Positions 19,699 to 30,030 are shown, numbered from the stretch's first letter. The stretch is 51,298 nucleotides of DNA from Candidatus Yanofskyibacteriota bacterium (GCA_016185545.1 JACPNJ010000002.1:1-51298); one strand, 5' to 3'. Notes: generated by a model from the sequence alone, not told the origin. Numbers and translations are program-made.

Positions 19699-20994
19699 TT
19701 ATCTAAACTTTACCCCCCCCCTCACCTTTACTCCTCCTCTGACCTTAATATCGGGAGCGCTAGTCGGTTCAGTATAGTTAAAATAGCCGCTGAATTTAAA
19801 AAGCGGATCGCCTTGAGCGCTCCAGCTGGCTGGAAGGGTGCTAACACTGCAGATATAACTCGATTGGCTGGCCGCGACGGTGTCATATTCGTTCATCCAT
19901 TTGGTACCGTCAACTGAAAAAGCGGGACCATTAGAAGCAGTGGCAATCCAATATGTAGTCCCATTTATCAAAGAAAAGGTACCAGTCCCGGAAATGGCAT
20001 AACGGGTTTTGGTGGCGTTTAAAGATAATACACTGCTTATGCGATCAAGACGCGTAGTTGGACCGCTGCTGTAAAGGCCAAGCTCAACAGTATCACTAGC
20101 AGCACCTGTATCAAGCCTGCCATACCAACTGCCGCCGGAAATGGTGGAACCAGTGGCTCCCGGAAAAGCGCCGGCATTGTAAGCCAACGCGCAATCATCC
20201 GTACCATCCTCGCTCGCGCCGTCACCTGTGAATCCGTAAGTCGGGTCAACTGTTACCGGATAAGCGGCGTTGTCTAAAAAATCACGCGGCACAGTAACGC
20301 TCAAAACCCCGTCGGCGTAGGAAAGCTTAGCCCATATTTCCTTGCCCGTGGCGTCAATTATTTTGGGTCGGAATATGTGCATTACTTTTCCCGCGGCATA
20401 ATTAATATCCCCGATTCTGTGGTTGCGCTTGGTTTTGGAATAGACAGCATAAGAACCCACTACATTTTCCGGTCGATAAGACGTTCGTTTTCCGTCTTTG
20501 TCAAAACATTCCGTTTCAGTGCAGGACACGGACCTGGGATTTTTGTTACCGTCCACAAAGTCCTCATCCAGCGGTTTTTGATAAAAGAAATCCAAATCTT
20601 CCCAGCCGTCAAGCGTGAAATCAAATTTGTTGCTCGTGGGGTTTTCTTTTAAAATAAGTTCTACTTCAACTCCGCCGTCTTCCATATGACTCGCGGCCGC
20701 GAGCGGATACGCGTGAATTTCTTCTTTTTCGCCTTTCCACTCCATCCTGTTAGTCAAAAATGTTCTTTCGCCGGGAACTTGAAGTTGGGGGTAAGAAACG
20801 CCCAAACTTACTTCCCCGTTCCATTTATTCAAGGTTACTTTTGGCTGGGTTCTAAGCAGTTCTACATTTATTGTTCCGGCATTTGCCAAGGTTGATTTTA
20901 TCTCAATTTTATATTTATCCGTTTTTTCTGTAGATAAACCGAATTCAACAACAAAAATTAAGGCTATTATCGACAAACCTAAAAATAGTTTCAT
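19699..20994 (-). CDS. Secreted protein with C-terminal VKxRGG-type tail
   Basis: 431-aa ORF, N-terminal signal segment; ends 'APDIKVRGGVKVRGGVKFR*'. Confidence 0.85.
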   Translation of the reverse strand: MKLFLGLSIIALIFVVEFGLSTEKTDKYKIEIKSTLANAGTINVELLRTQPKVTLNKWNGEVSLGVSYPQLQVPGERTFLTNRMEWKGEKEEIHAYPLAAASHMEDGGVEVELILKENPTSNKFDFTLDGWEDLDFFYQKPLDEDFVDGNKNPRSVSCTETECFDKDGKRTSYRPENVVGSYAVYSKTKRNHRIGDINYAAGKVMHIFRPKIIDATGKEIWAKLSYADGVLSVTVPRDFLDNAAYPVTVDPTYGFTGDGASEDGTDDCALAYNAGAFPGATGSTISGGSWYGRLDTGAASDTVELGLYSSGPTTRLDRISSVLSLNATKTRYAISGTGTFSLINGTTYWIATASNGPAFSVDGTKWMNEYDTVAASQSSYICSVSTLPASWSAQGDPLFKFSGYFNYTEPTSAPDIKVRGGVKVRGGVKFR

Positions 20995-21000
20995 TTTAAA

Positions 21001-24000
21001 TTATTTTATTTGTTCTATGCCTACGGAATAGAAGGTGGAAGGACTTGATTGGTTATTATATTCGGTTTGTACCCAATCGGCGGATAAGACCGAGTTTACA
21101 ATTCTAACCTCATCGAACTTGCCATGCCAGCTTCGGTTGTTCGTTGGAATTCTATTTCCAATAACATAAGCATCCGCATTTACGCTGGCAATCCCGGATG
21201 CATTGAAGTTGATGATAAGCGGTTTGGCCGCGCCGTCCACGTAAAAAATCGGGTCATTCGATGCCAAGCTTGAGTCGTAAGTTACCACAATATGATGAAA
21301 CACACCCGCGGACGGCGGCGCCACGGCCCATTCCGCCTGTCCGTTTGAGAAAAAACGGGAATAATACAACGCATCACCGTTATAGACATTGTTGTAAAGA
21401 AGCTCGGCATTTGCCCCTCCCGTTTGTTTTTCAAAATAGCGTCCCAAACCGTTTTCTCCTTCGCTGGTTCGAAGCGCCCAAAATTCATAGCTCCTCGCGC
21501 TGTTATTTAACGTAACATCTGTTCTTATAGAATCGCCTGCACCGTCGAAGCTAGCCGCTCCATCAATCCTCCCGCTTGTTGCCACAGACCCAGAAATTGT
21601 TCCGCTTACACCATTTACGGAATTGACGGCGTTCAGTGTCGCGCCGTTTGATAGATGCCATACACCCGTGTACCCGGCGTTCCATGTTTCGGCCACATTG
21701 CCCTGGAAAGAAGAAATGGCCGGGTTACCGTAGCAGACCGCGAAGGTCGTATCCGAGAGATGCGAAACATTCGGTATCTTTACCCATGCATTCACGACTC
21801 CAGTCGCGGAGTTATAAGTTTCCATTTCCCAATTCAGAAGCGTAAGGCACGTTGAGTCGGTGGCAAAAACAATATCATGTCCGTTGCTGTTTTGCGCCTT
21901 TCCCCCGTTCGGAACAGTGGCAAGGTAATTGTACGTACCGCTTACGAGAACAGGAAAGTTGGCTTGATCGGTATTTGGAACCTTGAGGTGATCAATTGTA
22001 ATGACGCGAGAGAAAGAATAGCCGCTTGCTGGCAATGACAGAGTTGTCGCGCCCACCATAGTGGACTGCCCCGATACATTTCCCGCCGCGTCAAACGCGG
22101 ATACTGTGTAAGAATACGCGGTTGAAGGGGTAAGACCGGTGTCATTATAGGAGGTTGTGACACTTGTTCCCGCTTGGATTCCATTTCTGAATATCCTGTA
22201 ACCGGTTACTCCCACGTTATCCGTGGAAGCGGTCCAGGAGAGATTGATTTGGGAAGATGAGATGACAGTGGCGGTGAGGTTAGTGGGGACGGAAGGGGCG
22301 GTGGTGTCGGGAGTAGTCGTCGTAAACGTAAAGTCTCCGGAAGTCGCCAGGTTTCCGGATGAATCTTTGGATTTAACTCGGTAGTGCCAGAGGGTTGAGG
22401 CGGAAAGTCCTGAAATAGTTTGGGAGTGCGCGGTAACGGCGCTTGTATTAAGTATCGTGGAGTTTCCGTACGCAGTGGTAAGCCCGTATTCTACTTGGGT
22501 GTCAGAAGATTCATCTGTCGTCCAGGTTATCGTGGCGCCGGAGGAAGTGACGGAAGAGGAGGTGACTGCTGAAATGACGGGGGCGGTGGTGTCGGGAGGC
22601 GGAGGGGTAGCACCACTACCGGAAGTGAGTTTTAAAATATACGCATTGTTGTCTATGTCGTTAACGAGAACGTGGGCGTTTAGTGAGGGAATATATCGCA
22701 ACCGCCCAAACGTGCCGTTAAATTCACTGGAGTTTATCGGTCCGCCGGCAAAAGTCTGCGAGGTGCAGGTTTTAGTATCCGGATTAAATAAGTAAACCGT
22801 ATTGCCGCTATTCGGCCAGCCGACAATGCGGTCTAAAATCGGATCATAGCTCAAGCCGGGATATCTTGCGCTCATGAGCGCTCCGCAACCGCCAGTGGAG
22901 GCCTGCGCGCTCCAATCCTGAACCGCGTAATTGCTCCCCGGAGCAATACTTATAGCTTTGACAAAAGCTCCAGAGTTTCCGAATTCAGTTCCAAAAAAGA
23001 TAAAAAGTTTTTTTACAGGATCAATAACGCCGTTAGACTCGAAAGGTACGGATTCGAAGCCGTTTAATAAAGCATATGTGTTTGTGTCGTAATTATACGA
23101 CCAAAATTTGCTTGTGTCTGTGGCAAATACTAAGCGAGTATTTGGGTCATAATCCGAAAGGACCACATTATTGAAGACGCTTGCCTGGGTTGGCCCGTTT
23201 GTGGGGTCCATGCGAGTCCATTGGAGCGTGGATAAATTCAAAGTCCATGTCGCGGAAGTGGTATTTCCAGCCGCACAGGCCCTGGAACCGCCATGAGCAT
23301 ACATCCTATCGGCATGCTGAACATACGCCAAACCGCCATAAGTGTGCCGGGAATTGGGTTTGCCGTCGGCCATAGTCTCCGGACAGGAAGAATCAGCAAT
23401 TGGCACAGAGGGATCATTCAGGCGGGTCATGGTAATCGGATTGGCACCCAGGTTCAGAGAATATATTTCATTTCCATAATAGTCGTTGTGTCCCCCTCCC
23501 CAGATGATCAGCCGGTCACGCATAGTATCCGCCATGGCGCCACCCCACGCGCCAGTAACCCATTCGCAAAAAAAACCAAAATCATACGTTGTTCCGCCAA
23601 AATTATTCGGCGGACAAACCGCACGAATCTTCGTATTCAAAAGCTCGTTCCAACCGATGTTGTAGCTACTGACTGTTGCCACAGCTGTCGTAAACGTAAA
23701 GTCCCCCGACGTTGCCAGATTGCTTGAGGCGTCTTTTGATTTGACTCGGTAGTGATAGAGAGTGGAAGCAGTAAGGCCGGTAAGATTGGCTGAATGAGCA
23801 GCAACGAGCGAGGTATTAAGTGCGGTCGAAAAGCCATAGCTCGTCGTGGTGCCGTATTCTACTTGGGTATCTGACGCTTCATTTGTCGTCCAGGTTATCG
23901 TGGCGCCGGAGGAAGTTATGGAAGAGGAGGTAACTGCTGAAATAACGGGGGCTGTGGTGTCGGGAGCAGTCGTCGTAAACGTAAAGTCTCCGGAAGTCGC

Positions 24001-24867
24001 CAGGTTTCCGGATGAATCTTTGGATTTAACTCGGTAGTGCCAGAGAGTGGAAGCGGAAAGTCCGGAGATAGTTTGGGAATGCGCGGTAACAGGGCTTGTA
24101 TTAAGTATCGTGGAGTTTCCGTACGCGGTGGTAAGCCCGTATTCTACTTGGGTGTCAGAAGATTCATCTGTGGTCCAGGTTATCGTGGCGCCGGAGGAAG
24201 TGACGGAAGAGGAGGTGACTGCTGAAATGACGGGGACGGTGGTATCGGGAACAGTTTCAAGCGTCGCATATAAAGACCAGTGAGAGGACGTTGTTGAGGG
24301 AGCCGTTGAAAACGTAACCGGCATAGTTCCATATATAAAAGAGTAGTACCTGCCGCTTATGCCGGCGGTAACGTTTTTTCTGAAGGCAAGGGTATTGCTA
24401 CTTGGCAGATAAGCCAGCCAGTATGTACCCGCGGGCAGAGAGACGGGACTGATGACGTTGGTCGTGTTCCAACCGGTGACAGGAGTGAAACTCGCGGTTT
24501 CAGCTCGTTTGGCACCGGGTCCTCCTCCGGGGCCGGTGGCGTCATAGATGCCAAGGCGGAGAGAGCCGGCGGCGGTAGTAATATAGAAAGAGAGGCTTTG
24601 GATAGTGGCGGATTGAGAGAGTAAGGTGTTTTGGGCTACGAGGAGATTAGCGTTTCTACTGTCATCAAGACTTAAGATGTTAGTTTCTCCGATGGTGATG
24701 GCTGCAGCCAGTACATATCCTCTATTATTATTTCCCAAGGGCTTGTCAAAAGTTAGGACTTGCAAATGCTGAACGAAAATCAAGACTAAAACCGCCAAGA
24801 AAAGCGCTGCCAAGAAAAGCGCTGCTTTCCTTAGAGAAGAACTAAAATCATTAAATGTTATTTTCAT
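21001..24867 (-). CDS. Secreted FN3 / Kelch-like / DUF2341-like / LamG multidomain protein
   Basis: 1288 aa; signal/TM segment, several near-identical FN3 repeats, 'DRLIIWGGGHNDYYGNEIYSLN' Kelch-like region, C-terminal LamG-like 'GAASFDGAGDSIRTDVTLNN...FDEVRIVNSVLSADWV'. Confidence 0.85.
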   Translation of the reverse strand: MKITFNDFSSSLRKAALFLAALFLAVLVLIFVQHLQVLTFDKPLGNNNRGYVLAAAITIGETNILSLDDSRNANLLVAQNTLLSQSATIQSLSFYITTAAGSLRLGIYDATGPGGGPGAKRAETASFTPVTGWNTTNVISPVSLPAGTYWLAYLPSSNTLAFRKNVTAGISGRYYSFIYGTMPVTFSTAPSTTSSHWSLYATLETVPDTTVPVISAVTSSSVTSSGATITWTTDESSDTQVEYGLTTAYGNSTILNTSPVTAHSQTISGLSASTLWHYRVKSKDSSGNLATSGDFTFTTTAPDTTAPVISAVTSSSITSSGATITWTTNEASDTQVEYGTTTSYGFSTALNTSLVAAHSANLTGLTASTLYHYRVKSKDASSNLATSGDFTFTTAVATVSSYNIGWNELLNTKIRAVCPPNNFGGTTYDFGFFCEWVTGAWGGAMADTMRDRLIIWGGGHNDYYGNEIYSLNLGANPITMTRLNDPSVPIADSSCPETMADGKPNSRHTYGGLAYVQHADRMYAHGGSRACAAGNTTSATWTLNLSTLQWTRMDPTNGPTQASVFNNVVLSDYDPNTRLVFATDTSKFWSYNYDTNTYALLNGFESVPFESNGVIDPVKKLFIFFGTEFGNSGAFVKAISIAPGSNYAVQDWSAQASTGGCGALMSARYPGLSYDPILDRIVGWPNSGNTVYLFNPDTKTCTSQTFAGGPINSSEFNGTFGRLRYIPSLNAHVLVNDIDNNAYILKLTSGSGATPPPPDTTAPVISAVTSSSVTSSGATITWTTDESSDTQVEYGLTTAYGNSTILNTSAVTAHSQTISGLSASTLWHYRVKSKDSSGNLATSGDFTFTTTTPDTTAPSVPTNLTATVISSSQINLSWTASTDNVGVTGYRIFRNGIQAGTSVTTSYNDTGLTPSTAYSYTVSAFDAAGNVSGQSTMVGATTLSLPASGYSFSRVITIDHLKVPNTDQANFPVLVSGTYNYLATVPNGGKAQNSNGHDIVFATDSTCLTLLNWEMETYNSATGVVNAWVKIPNVSHLSDTTFAVCYGNPAISSFQGNVAETWNAGYTGVWHLSNGATLNAVNSVNGVSGTISGSVATSGRIDGAASFDGAGDSIRTDVTLNNSARSYEFWALRTSEGENGLGRYFEKQTGGANAELLYNNVYNGDALYYSRFFSNGQAEWAVAPPSAGVFHHIVVTYDSSLASNDPIFYVDGAAKPLIINFNASGIASVNADAYVIGNRIPTNNRSWHGKFDEVRIVNSVLSADWVQTEYNNQSSPSTFYSVGIEQIK

Positions 24868-24912
24868 AGGTTTATTTCACTAGGGAATATTAGTTGTTTT
24901 TTAATTTCACTT

Positions 24913-25719
24913 TTACCTGACTTTAATCCCGCCCCTGATTTTGACCCCGCCCCTGATTTTAACGGATGGCCCAGCAGAGCTGGCGGCCGCTCCAGGCGGT
25001 TTGAAGCTTGCCACCAATGCCGTCCAATTATCGTTGAGGTCTAATGAAAATGTTCCCGCAATCGTACCCGCGGTTGTTAGCTCCTGCCATTCTCCCGCCA
25101 ATTTTGAATTTGAACCCCCCGGAGGAACCGCTATCAAATTCAAATAATTGGTTCCCGCAGTATATGAAATTGAATTAGCGGAGTTGCTCCCGATGGCAAA
25201 AATCAATTCTCCATTTACGGTCGTAGTGATATTTCCACTATTAAGATTAACCGAGCCATCAGCTTGAGCGCTGTTCGTCTGGTCTAGAGCGTTTGTAGTG
25301 GCCACTCCGCTGAACTCGTAAAGCACAATACGTAGTGTTGCCGCAGCTCCGCTAATGCCAATAGTCAAGGTATCAGCTCCTGCCGCAATGTTCATTGCGT
25401 ACTGAATAAAAGTTTCGTGTCCGTCGGTTGTCTGGACTTGATTCTTCGCCTGAGCATAAGTATTGCCAGCTGTATCGGTGATGGTCAGGGTTCTTCCCGT
25501 GGCTCCCACGCGCACTCCGACCGCGATGAAGTTTCCAGCCGTGTTATTGCTGGTAAAGGCAAGGGTAGTTGAGGTAACACTGCCTGCGTCTAATGATGTG
25601 TTTTGAACAAAAGCAATGGCCGCCTTGGTTTTTTTAATTTGAAAATTATAAACCCCGGCAACGGTGAATATAACTACCAATAAGATAAGGGATGTTTTTT
25701 TGATGGTTTTAAGAGTCAT
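24913..25719 (-). CDS. Secreted beta-rich protein with C-terminal VKxRGG-type tail; paralogous to the N-terminus of the 19334 protein
   Basis: Signal 'TIKKTSLILLVVIFTVAGVYNFQI' resembles 'TIKKTLLSLLVIVTATAGVYNFQI' of the 19334 protein; ends 'GPSVKIRGGVKIRGGIKVR*'. Confidence 0.85.
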   Translation of the reverse strand: MTLKTIKKTSLILLVVIFTVAGVYNFQIKKTKAAIAFVQNTSLDAGSVTSTTLAFTSNNTAGNFIAVGVRVGATGRTLTITDTAGNTYAQAKNQVQTTDGHETFIQYAMNIAAGADTLTIGISGAAATLRIVLYEFSGVATTNALDQTNSAQADGSVNLNSGNITTTVNGELIFAIGSNSANSISYTAGTNYLNLIAVPPGGSNSKLAGEWQELTTAGTIAGTFSLDLNDNWTALVASFKPPGAAASSAGPSVKIRGGVKIRGGIKVR

Positions 25720-26211
25720 ATTTAACTAGACTAGCCTAAGTTTTAGCATAGCATGTAATTTTAGCATAGCATGTAAGTTAAGTATGTTGAAAACATAGAA
25801 ACTGTTTATAACTAAACTAATAACTAACCAATAATAACTAAATACTTTATTTTAATCAATAGTCTATTGTAAAATATTCAATTAATCGTACGTAAAAAAC
25901 TCGGGGATTGGATTTTTATCGGAATCTAGGTTTGTAGATTAGGTTTACTTCTATTTGCTTGCTTGATGGGTTTTATAATACTCAAGTATTTATAATCTGT
26001 TAAACTATTTATAGGTTTATTAATGTTTTTGGCAACAAATTATCATACTTAAAAAGAAAAAGCTAACCGTTTGTTTCCTACCTAGAACAGAGAGTAGTGG
26101 ACGATGTTAGAACCTATTGGATGACTACGGACGAAAGGTTCTTCATTCCAAAGTTATCACGCAATGTCGCTATTCTCAAATGAAAAAGCGGATTGATGTT
26201 ATCGCACCGCT

Positions 26212-26496
26212 TTAATATTCGTGCGGGTTGATTTCTATATTCTCCTCGTTTTCTGTGAACAGAGCGAGCGCAACATATTCTCTATCAAAAAAGAAAGCGC
26301 AAATAGTTACATTTCTTCCGCGTCCGTCACTGAAATCACAGCTCCCGATGCTTGAACCAACATATCGAGGCGTTATTCTGATATTGTGTCTTGGTTCTGA
26401 TTTTGTCTCGAAAACGGCTTCTTCGCTTGTTCGCGAAATCAATTCGCACTCATAATCATATGTTTGTCCGTATGCCTTTCCACGAACAATTATCAT
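26212..26496 (-). CDS. Hypothetical protein
   Basis: 94-aa ORF with purine-rich upstream sequence (ggagagagac). Confidence 0.55.
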   Translation of the reverse strand: MIIVRGKAYGQTYDYECELISRTSEEAVFETKSEPRHNIRITPRYVGSSIGSCDFSDGRGRNVTICAFFFDREYVALALFTENEENIEINPHEY

Positions 26497-26597
26497 TGTC
26501 TCTCTCCTTGTAAAAATGCTGTCTGTTCTTATTCCTTTTTATCAAACCTCAACATTATATGCAATGGGTCCTAACGTCTCACCTGTCGGGGTCAAGA

Positions 26598-26852
26598 TTA
26601 CTGGGTTAATGTGTCACTCAACATCATACGAAGGGTCGATTTCCCCTTATCTGTTTTGAAGTATTTTTCTCTGCGTTTTGCGTCCGTCATGCTTTTGTAT
26701 GCTTCGTAGAAAATCAGTCCAAAGGGTCTCCGCGGTTTTGTTGAAACAACTTTGCCTTCGTTGTGCTCATTAAATCTTTTTCGTAAATCGGTTGTATAGC
26801 CGATATATAGTTTTTTATCTTTCAGACTTTGTAAGATGTAGATGTAATACAT
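26598..26852 (-). CDS. GIY-YIG domain endonuclease (UPF0213/YhbQ-like)
   Basis: 'MYYIYILQSLKDKKLYIGYTTDLRKRFNEHNEGK' GIY-YIG motif; start moved to M38 because the supplied ORF extension overlaps tRNA-Ser. Confidence 0.92.
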   Translation of the reverse strand: MYYIYILQSLKDKKLYIGYTTDLRKRFNEHNEGKVVSTKPRRPFGLIFYEAYKSMTDAKRREKYFKTDKGKSTLRMMLSDTLTQ

Positions 26853-26920
26853 TGTTGTAGGGTATGGCGCCATGCACCACGTGGGATGCATGGCAGCCGT
26901 GAACCCTACGTGGTTCACGG

Positions 26921-27005
26921 CGGAAGGGGTGGGATTCGAACCCACGAGACCCCGAAGGGTCACGGCTTTCCAAGCCGTTGCACTAGACCGCTATGCGACC
27001 CTTCC
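26921..27005 (-). tRNA. tRNA-Ser(GGA)
   Basis: Reverse complement GGAAGGG...CGGCTTGGAAAGCCG...long variable arm GACCCTTCGGGGTCTC...GTGGGTTCGAATCCCACCCCTTCC-G; anticodon GGA. Confidence 0.95.
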
Positions 27006-27103
27006 ACGTTTTTTCAATCTTTTAACCAGCAAATTGAACTGTCGGCCACGGTCAAATTAGTTTTTGAACTTTTCAAAACTCTTGGCCGCCGAAGAAAACA
27101 ATA

Positions 27104-28006
27104 TCACGGAATTCGCATCCCGCGTAAAATTTTAATTCTGTCAGCTAATGGAGGATGAGTCATAAAGAGTCGGGCCAGCCAGCTCATGCCCTCTTTACCT
27201 TTGAAGGGTGAGGAAATAAATAGATGGGCGGTGGCATTGTGAGCGTGTTCAAGACGGCTAGAGTCATGGCCGATTTTTTCAAGAGCTGAAGCAAGCCCGT
27301 CAGGATATCGGGTCAAAAGCGCGCCGGAGGCATCGGCTAAAAACTCGCGTTTGCGCGAGACGGCAAGTTGAATAAGCATTGATGCCAATGGAGCCAATAT
27401 CGCCGCGGCTAAACCTATTAGGAAAATCAATCCCCCGCTCCCACGGTTATCATCATCGCGTCCCCCGCCCCAAAAACTTACACGCAAGAACCAGTCAGCC
27501 ACAATCGCTATTACTCCCGCTAATACCACCACGACAGTGGAAATTAAAATATCCCGATTACCGATATGCGATAACTCGTGCGCCAGCACGCCTTCAAGCT
27601 CTTCGTTTTCAAGTTTTTGCAAAGCCCCAGCAGTCACGGCAATCGCGGCATGTTTTGGATCGCGTCCGGTGGCAAAGGCATTGATTTGCGGCGAATTTAT
27701 AATATAGATACGCGGCACCGGCAAACCGACAGTTATGCAAAGATTTTCAACTATGCGGTAAAGATAAAGATTTTCCTCACGCTTAATTGGCTTAGCGCCG
27801 GACATTGAAAGCGCGATTTTGTCAGAATGCCAGTAGGCAACAAGGTTCATGACCAGCGCCAACCCTACGGCAAAATACAAAATTCCCGGCGATTGCATCG
27901 CATAGCTTATCAGCCACCCCAACCCGATCACCAAAATCAAAAACACGGTTATCAATAACCACGTCTTGCGTATATTTGAATCTTTATGCGCGTATAAGTT
28001 AGACAT
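27104..28006 (-). CDS. htpX: M48 family zinc metalloprotease HtpX
   Basis: 'LEGVLAHELSHIGNRDILIST' HExxH, TM helices, 'NAFATGRDPKHAAIAVTAGAL'. Confidence 0.96.
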   Translation of the reverse strand: MSNLYAHKDSNIRKTWLLITVFLILVIGLGWLISYAMQSPGILYFAVGLALVMNLVAYWHSDKIALSMSGAKPIKREENLYLYRIVENLCITVGLPVPRIYIINSPQINAFATGRDPKHAAIAVTAGALQKLENEELEGVLAHELSHIGNRDILISTVVVVLAGVIAIVADWFLRVSFWGGGRDDDNRGSGGLIFLIGLAAAILAPLASMLIQLAVSRKREFLADASGALLTRYPDGLASALEKIGHDSSRLEHAHNATAHLFISSPFKGKEGMSWLARLFMTHPPLADRIKILRGMRIP

Positions 28007-28014
28007 ATTACTTG

Positions 28015-29649
28015 TTACTTACTTATCGCTGCTTTTATGAAACTTCTGAATATGGGGTGCGGGTTTAGGGGGCGGGATTTGAGTTCGGGGTGGAATTGGG
28101 TGGCAACAAAAAACTTATGTTTGGGCAGTTCAATGATTTCCACCAGATTTTTATCGGGATTAATCCCGGACCTGACTAAACCTTTTTTCTCAAGCTCATC
28201 TATGTATTTATTGTTAACTTCATACCTGTGGCGGTGTCTCTCGCAAATCATGCCCGAGCCGTATATTTTATGCGCCAGTGTGCCATTCTTTATTTCGCAA
28301 ACATAACTGCCGAGCCGCATCGTACCGCCCAGATTTTTATTGGCAATATTAGCAAGTTGTTCACTCATCGTACAAATCACCGGATGCACTGTGTCGGGCG
28401 CAATCTCGGTCGTATGCGCCTTTTTTAGATTGCAAATATTTCTGGCAAATTCAATAACGGCAAGCTGTAAACCGTAACACAAACCCAGAAACGGAATATT
28501 ATTCGTACGCGCGTAATTTATCACCTTGATTTTGCCCTCAACACCGCGCGAACCGAAGCCGCCTGGCACAATAATTCCATCAAATTCTTTTAATTTTGTC
28601 AAGGCGCGCGGATTTTTCTCGTATCCCTCGGCATTAAGCCAAGTAATGACCGGCCTGCGGTTATTGGCCCAAGCGGCATGCTTCACCGCTTCAATGACTG
28701 AAATATAGGAATCGGCCAATGTAAAAGCGCCGCTTGCAAAATATTTCCCCGCTATACCTATTTTTACCGACAGCAATTTTTTATTTTTTACTCTACCGAC
28801 CAGATTTTTCCACTTGTTAAAATTTTTCTTTGCCCCGGTTAGACCGAAATGGTTTACAATTCTTAAACCAAGTTTATCTTTCTCAAAATTAATAGGTATC
28901 TCATAAATTGAATCAACATCCGGTGCCGATATGACATTATGATCCGCCACATTGCAAAAAACCGATATTTTTTTCTTGCGTTCGTTATCCAGCGGAACCG
29001 ATGACCGAGCGATAATCATATCCGGCTGGATACCGGCCATGTTAAGGGTACGGACGGCATATTGGGTCGGCTTAGTTTTCATCTCGCCTACCATTTGCGG
29101 TATCGGCAAGTAGCTTACCAATAAAAACAAAACGTTGGCCGGTTCGGTAAGTTTTAACATTCTTGCCGCTTCCAAAAACAGCATATTCTGGTACTCGCCT
29201 ACCGTTCCGCCTATTTCCACAAGCACAAAATCAGCCCGATTGATTCTTGCCGCGTTTTTAATCCGGCCAATTACTTCATTTGGAATGTCGGGAACCACCT
29301 CTACGCACTTGCCGCCATATTCAAGATTCCTTTCTTTCTGGATTACCGCCTGGTAAACCGAGCCGGTGGTCATATAATTGGTCTTAAGAATGTTCTGGTC
29401 TAAAAACCGTTCGTAATTACCTATGTCCTGGTCGCATTCCAAACCGTCTTCGGTTACAAAAACTTCTCCGTGCTCAACAGGATTCATGGTGCCGGCATCA
29501 ACATTTATGTAGGGGTCGATTTTTACGGCGGTTACGGAAAAGCCGTATTCCTTAAGAATACGGCCGATGGATGCGGTTGCCACACCCTTGCCCACACCGG
29601 ACATCACTCCCCCAGCCACAAAAATATATTTGGTTTTATTTGAAGTCAT
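28015..29649 (-). CDS. pyrG: CTP synthase
   Basis: 'KYIFVAGGVMSGVGKGVATASIGRIL', 'KIDPYINVDAGTMNPVEHGEVFVTEDG', GATase 'FLGLCYGLQLAVIEFARN'. Confidence 0.98.
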   Translation of the reverse strand: MTSNKTKYIFVAGGVMSGVGKGVATASIGRILKEYGFSVTAVKIDPYINVDAGTMNPVEHGEVFVTEDGLECDQDIGNYERFLDQNILKTNYMTTGSVYQAVIQKERNLEYGGKCVEVVPDIPNEVIGRIKNAARINRADFVLVEIGGTVGEYQNMLFLEAARMLKLTEPANVLFLLVSYLPIPQMVGEMKTKPTQYAVRTLNMAGIQPDMIIARSSVPLDNERKKKISVFCNVADHNVISAPDVDSIYEIPINFEKDKLGLRIVNHFGLTGAKKNFNKWKNLVGRVKNKKLLSVKIGIAGKYFASGAFTLADSYISVIEAVKHAAWANNRRPVITWLNAEGYEKNPRALTKLKEFDGIIVPGGFGSRGVEGKIKVINYARTNNIPFLGLCYGLQLAVIEFARNICNLKKAHTTEIAPDTVHPVICTMSEQLANIANKNLGGTMRLGSYVCEIKNGTLAHKIYGSGMICERHRHRYEVNNKYIDELEKKGLVRSGINPDKNLVEIIELPKHKFFVATQFHPELKSRPLNPHPIFRSFIKAAISK

Positions 29650-29665
29650 AATGAGTTAAATATAT

Positions 29666-30030
29666 CTCAAAATTACAAACCTCGCTCCGCCCCTATCATT
29701 TTTCTCTCGGTGTCCCTCACTCCTTAAGAGTCTGGCTCAATCTAGAACTGCCGACGCAGACAGTATCAGATTTTCTTACAACGTCATGCCTTCCTGCAAA
29801 TCTTCCTTAGCGGCCTATCGTTCCTAGCAATTTGCGGTTATCCATTCCCCCTCCGCCTACTGGCTCCGGGGCCCGCAAATTGCCAGCGGAACAATATACG
29901 TCCACTTCGTCAATTTGCTAGTCGGCAGACGAATGACGAAAATCTGATACTGTCTGCTTACAAAATCACATTTGGTACAATGTTCGAAAAATGACAAGGG
30001 CTTCGCTTAGACCGGTTTGTAATTTTTGAG
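29666..30030. repeat. Foldback (MITE-like?) spacer element with terminal inverted repeats ctcaaaattacaaacc / ggtttgtaatttttgag
   Basis: Terminal arms plus nested arms gcagacagtatcagattttc (29756-29775) / gaaaatctgatactgtctgc (29938-29957) and gcaatttgcgg / ccgcaaattgc. Confidence 0.6.

Noticed and set aside
24797-24830. 15-bp tandem duplication (aagaaaagcgctgcc x2) in the signal segment of the 24867 protein
   Set aside because: A short in-frame duplication in a hydrophobic Ala/Leu stretch; not notable without strain comparison.
9992-24867. Diversity-generating retroelement acting on the near-identical FN3 modules
   Set aside because: No reverse transcriptase ORF and no adenine-biased template/variable repeat pair seen; repeats look like ordinary duplication or conversion.
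26853-26963. N-terminal extension of the GIY-YIG ORF
   Set aside because: It overlaps tRNA-Ser(GGA) and translates tRNA sequence; the Met at 26852 precedes the canonical YYIYILQS start.
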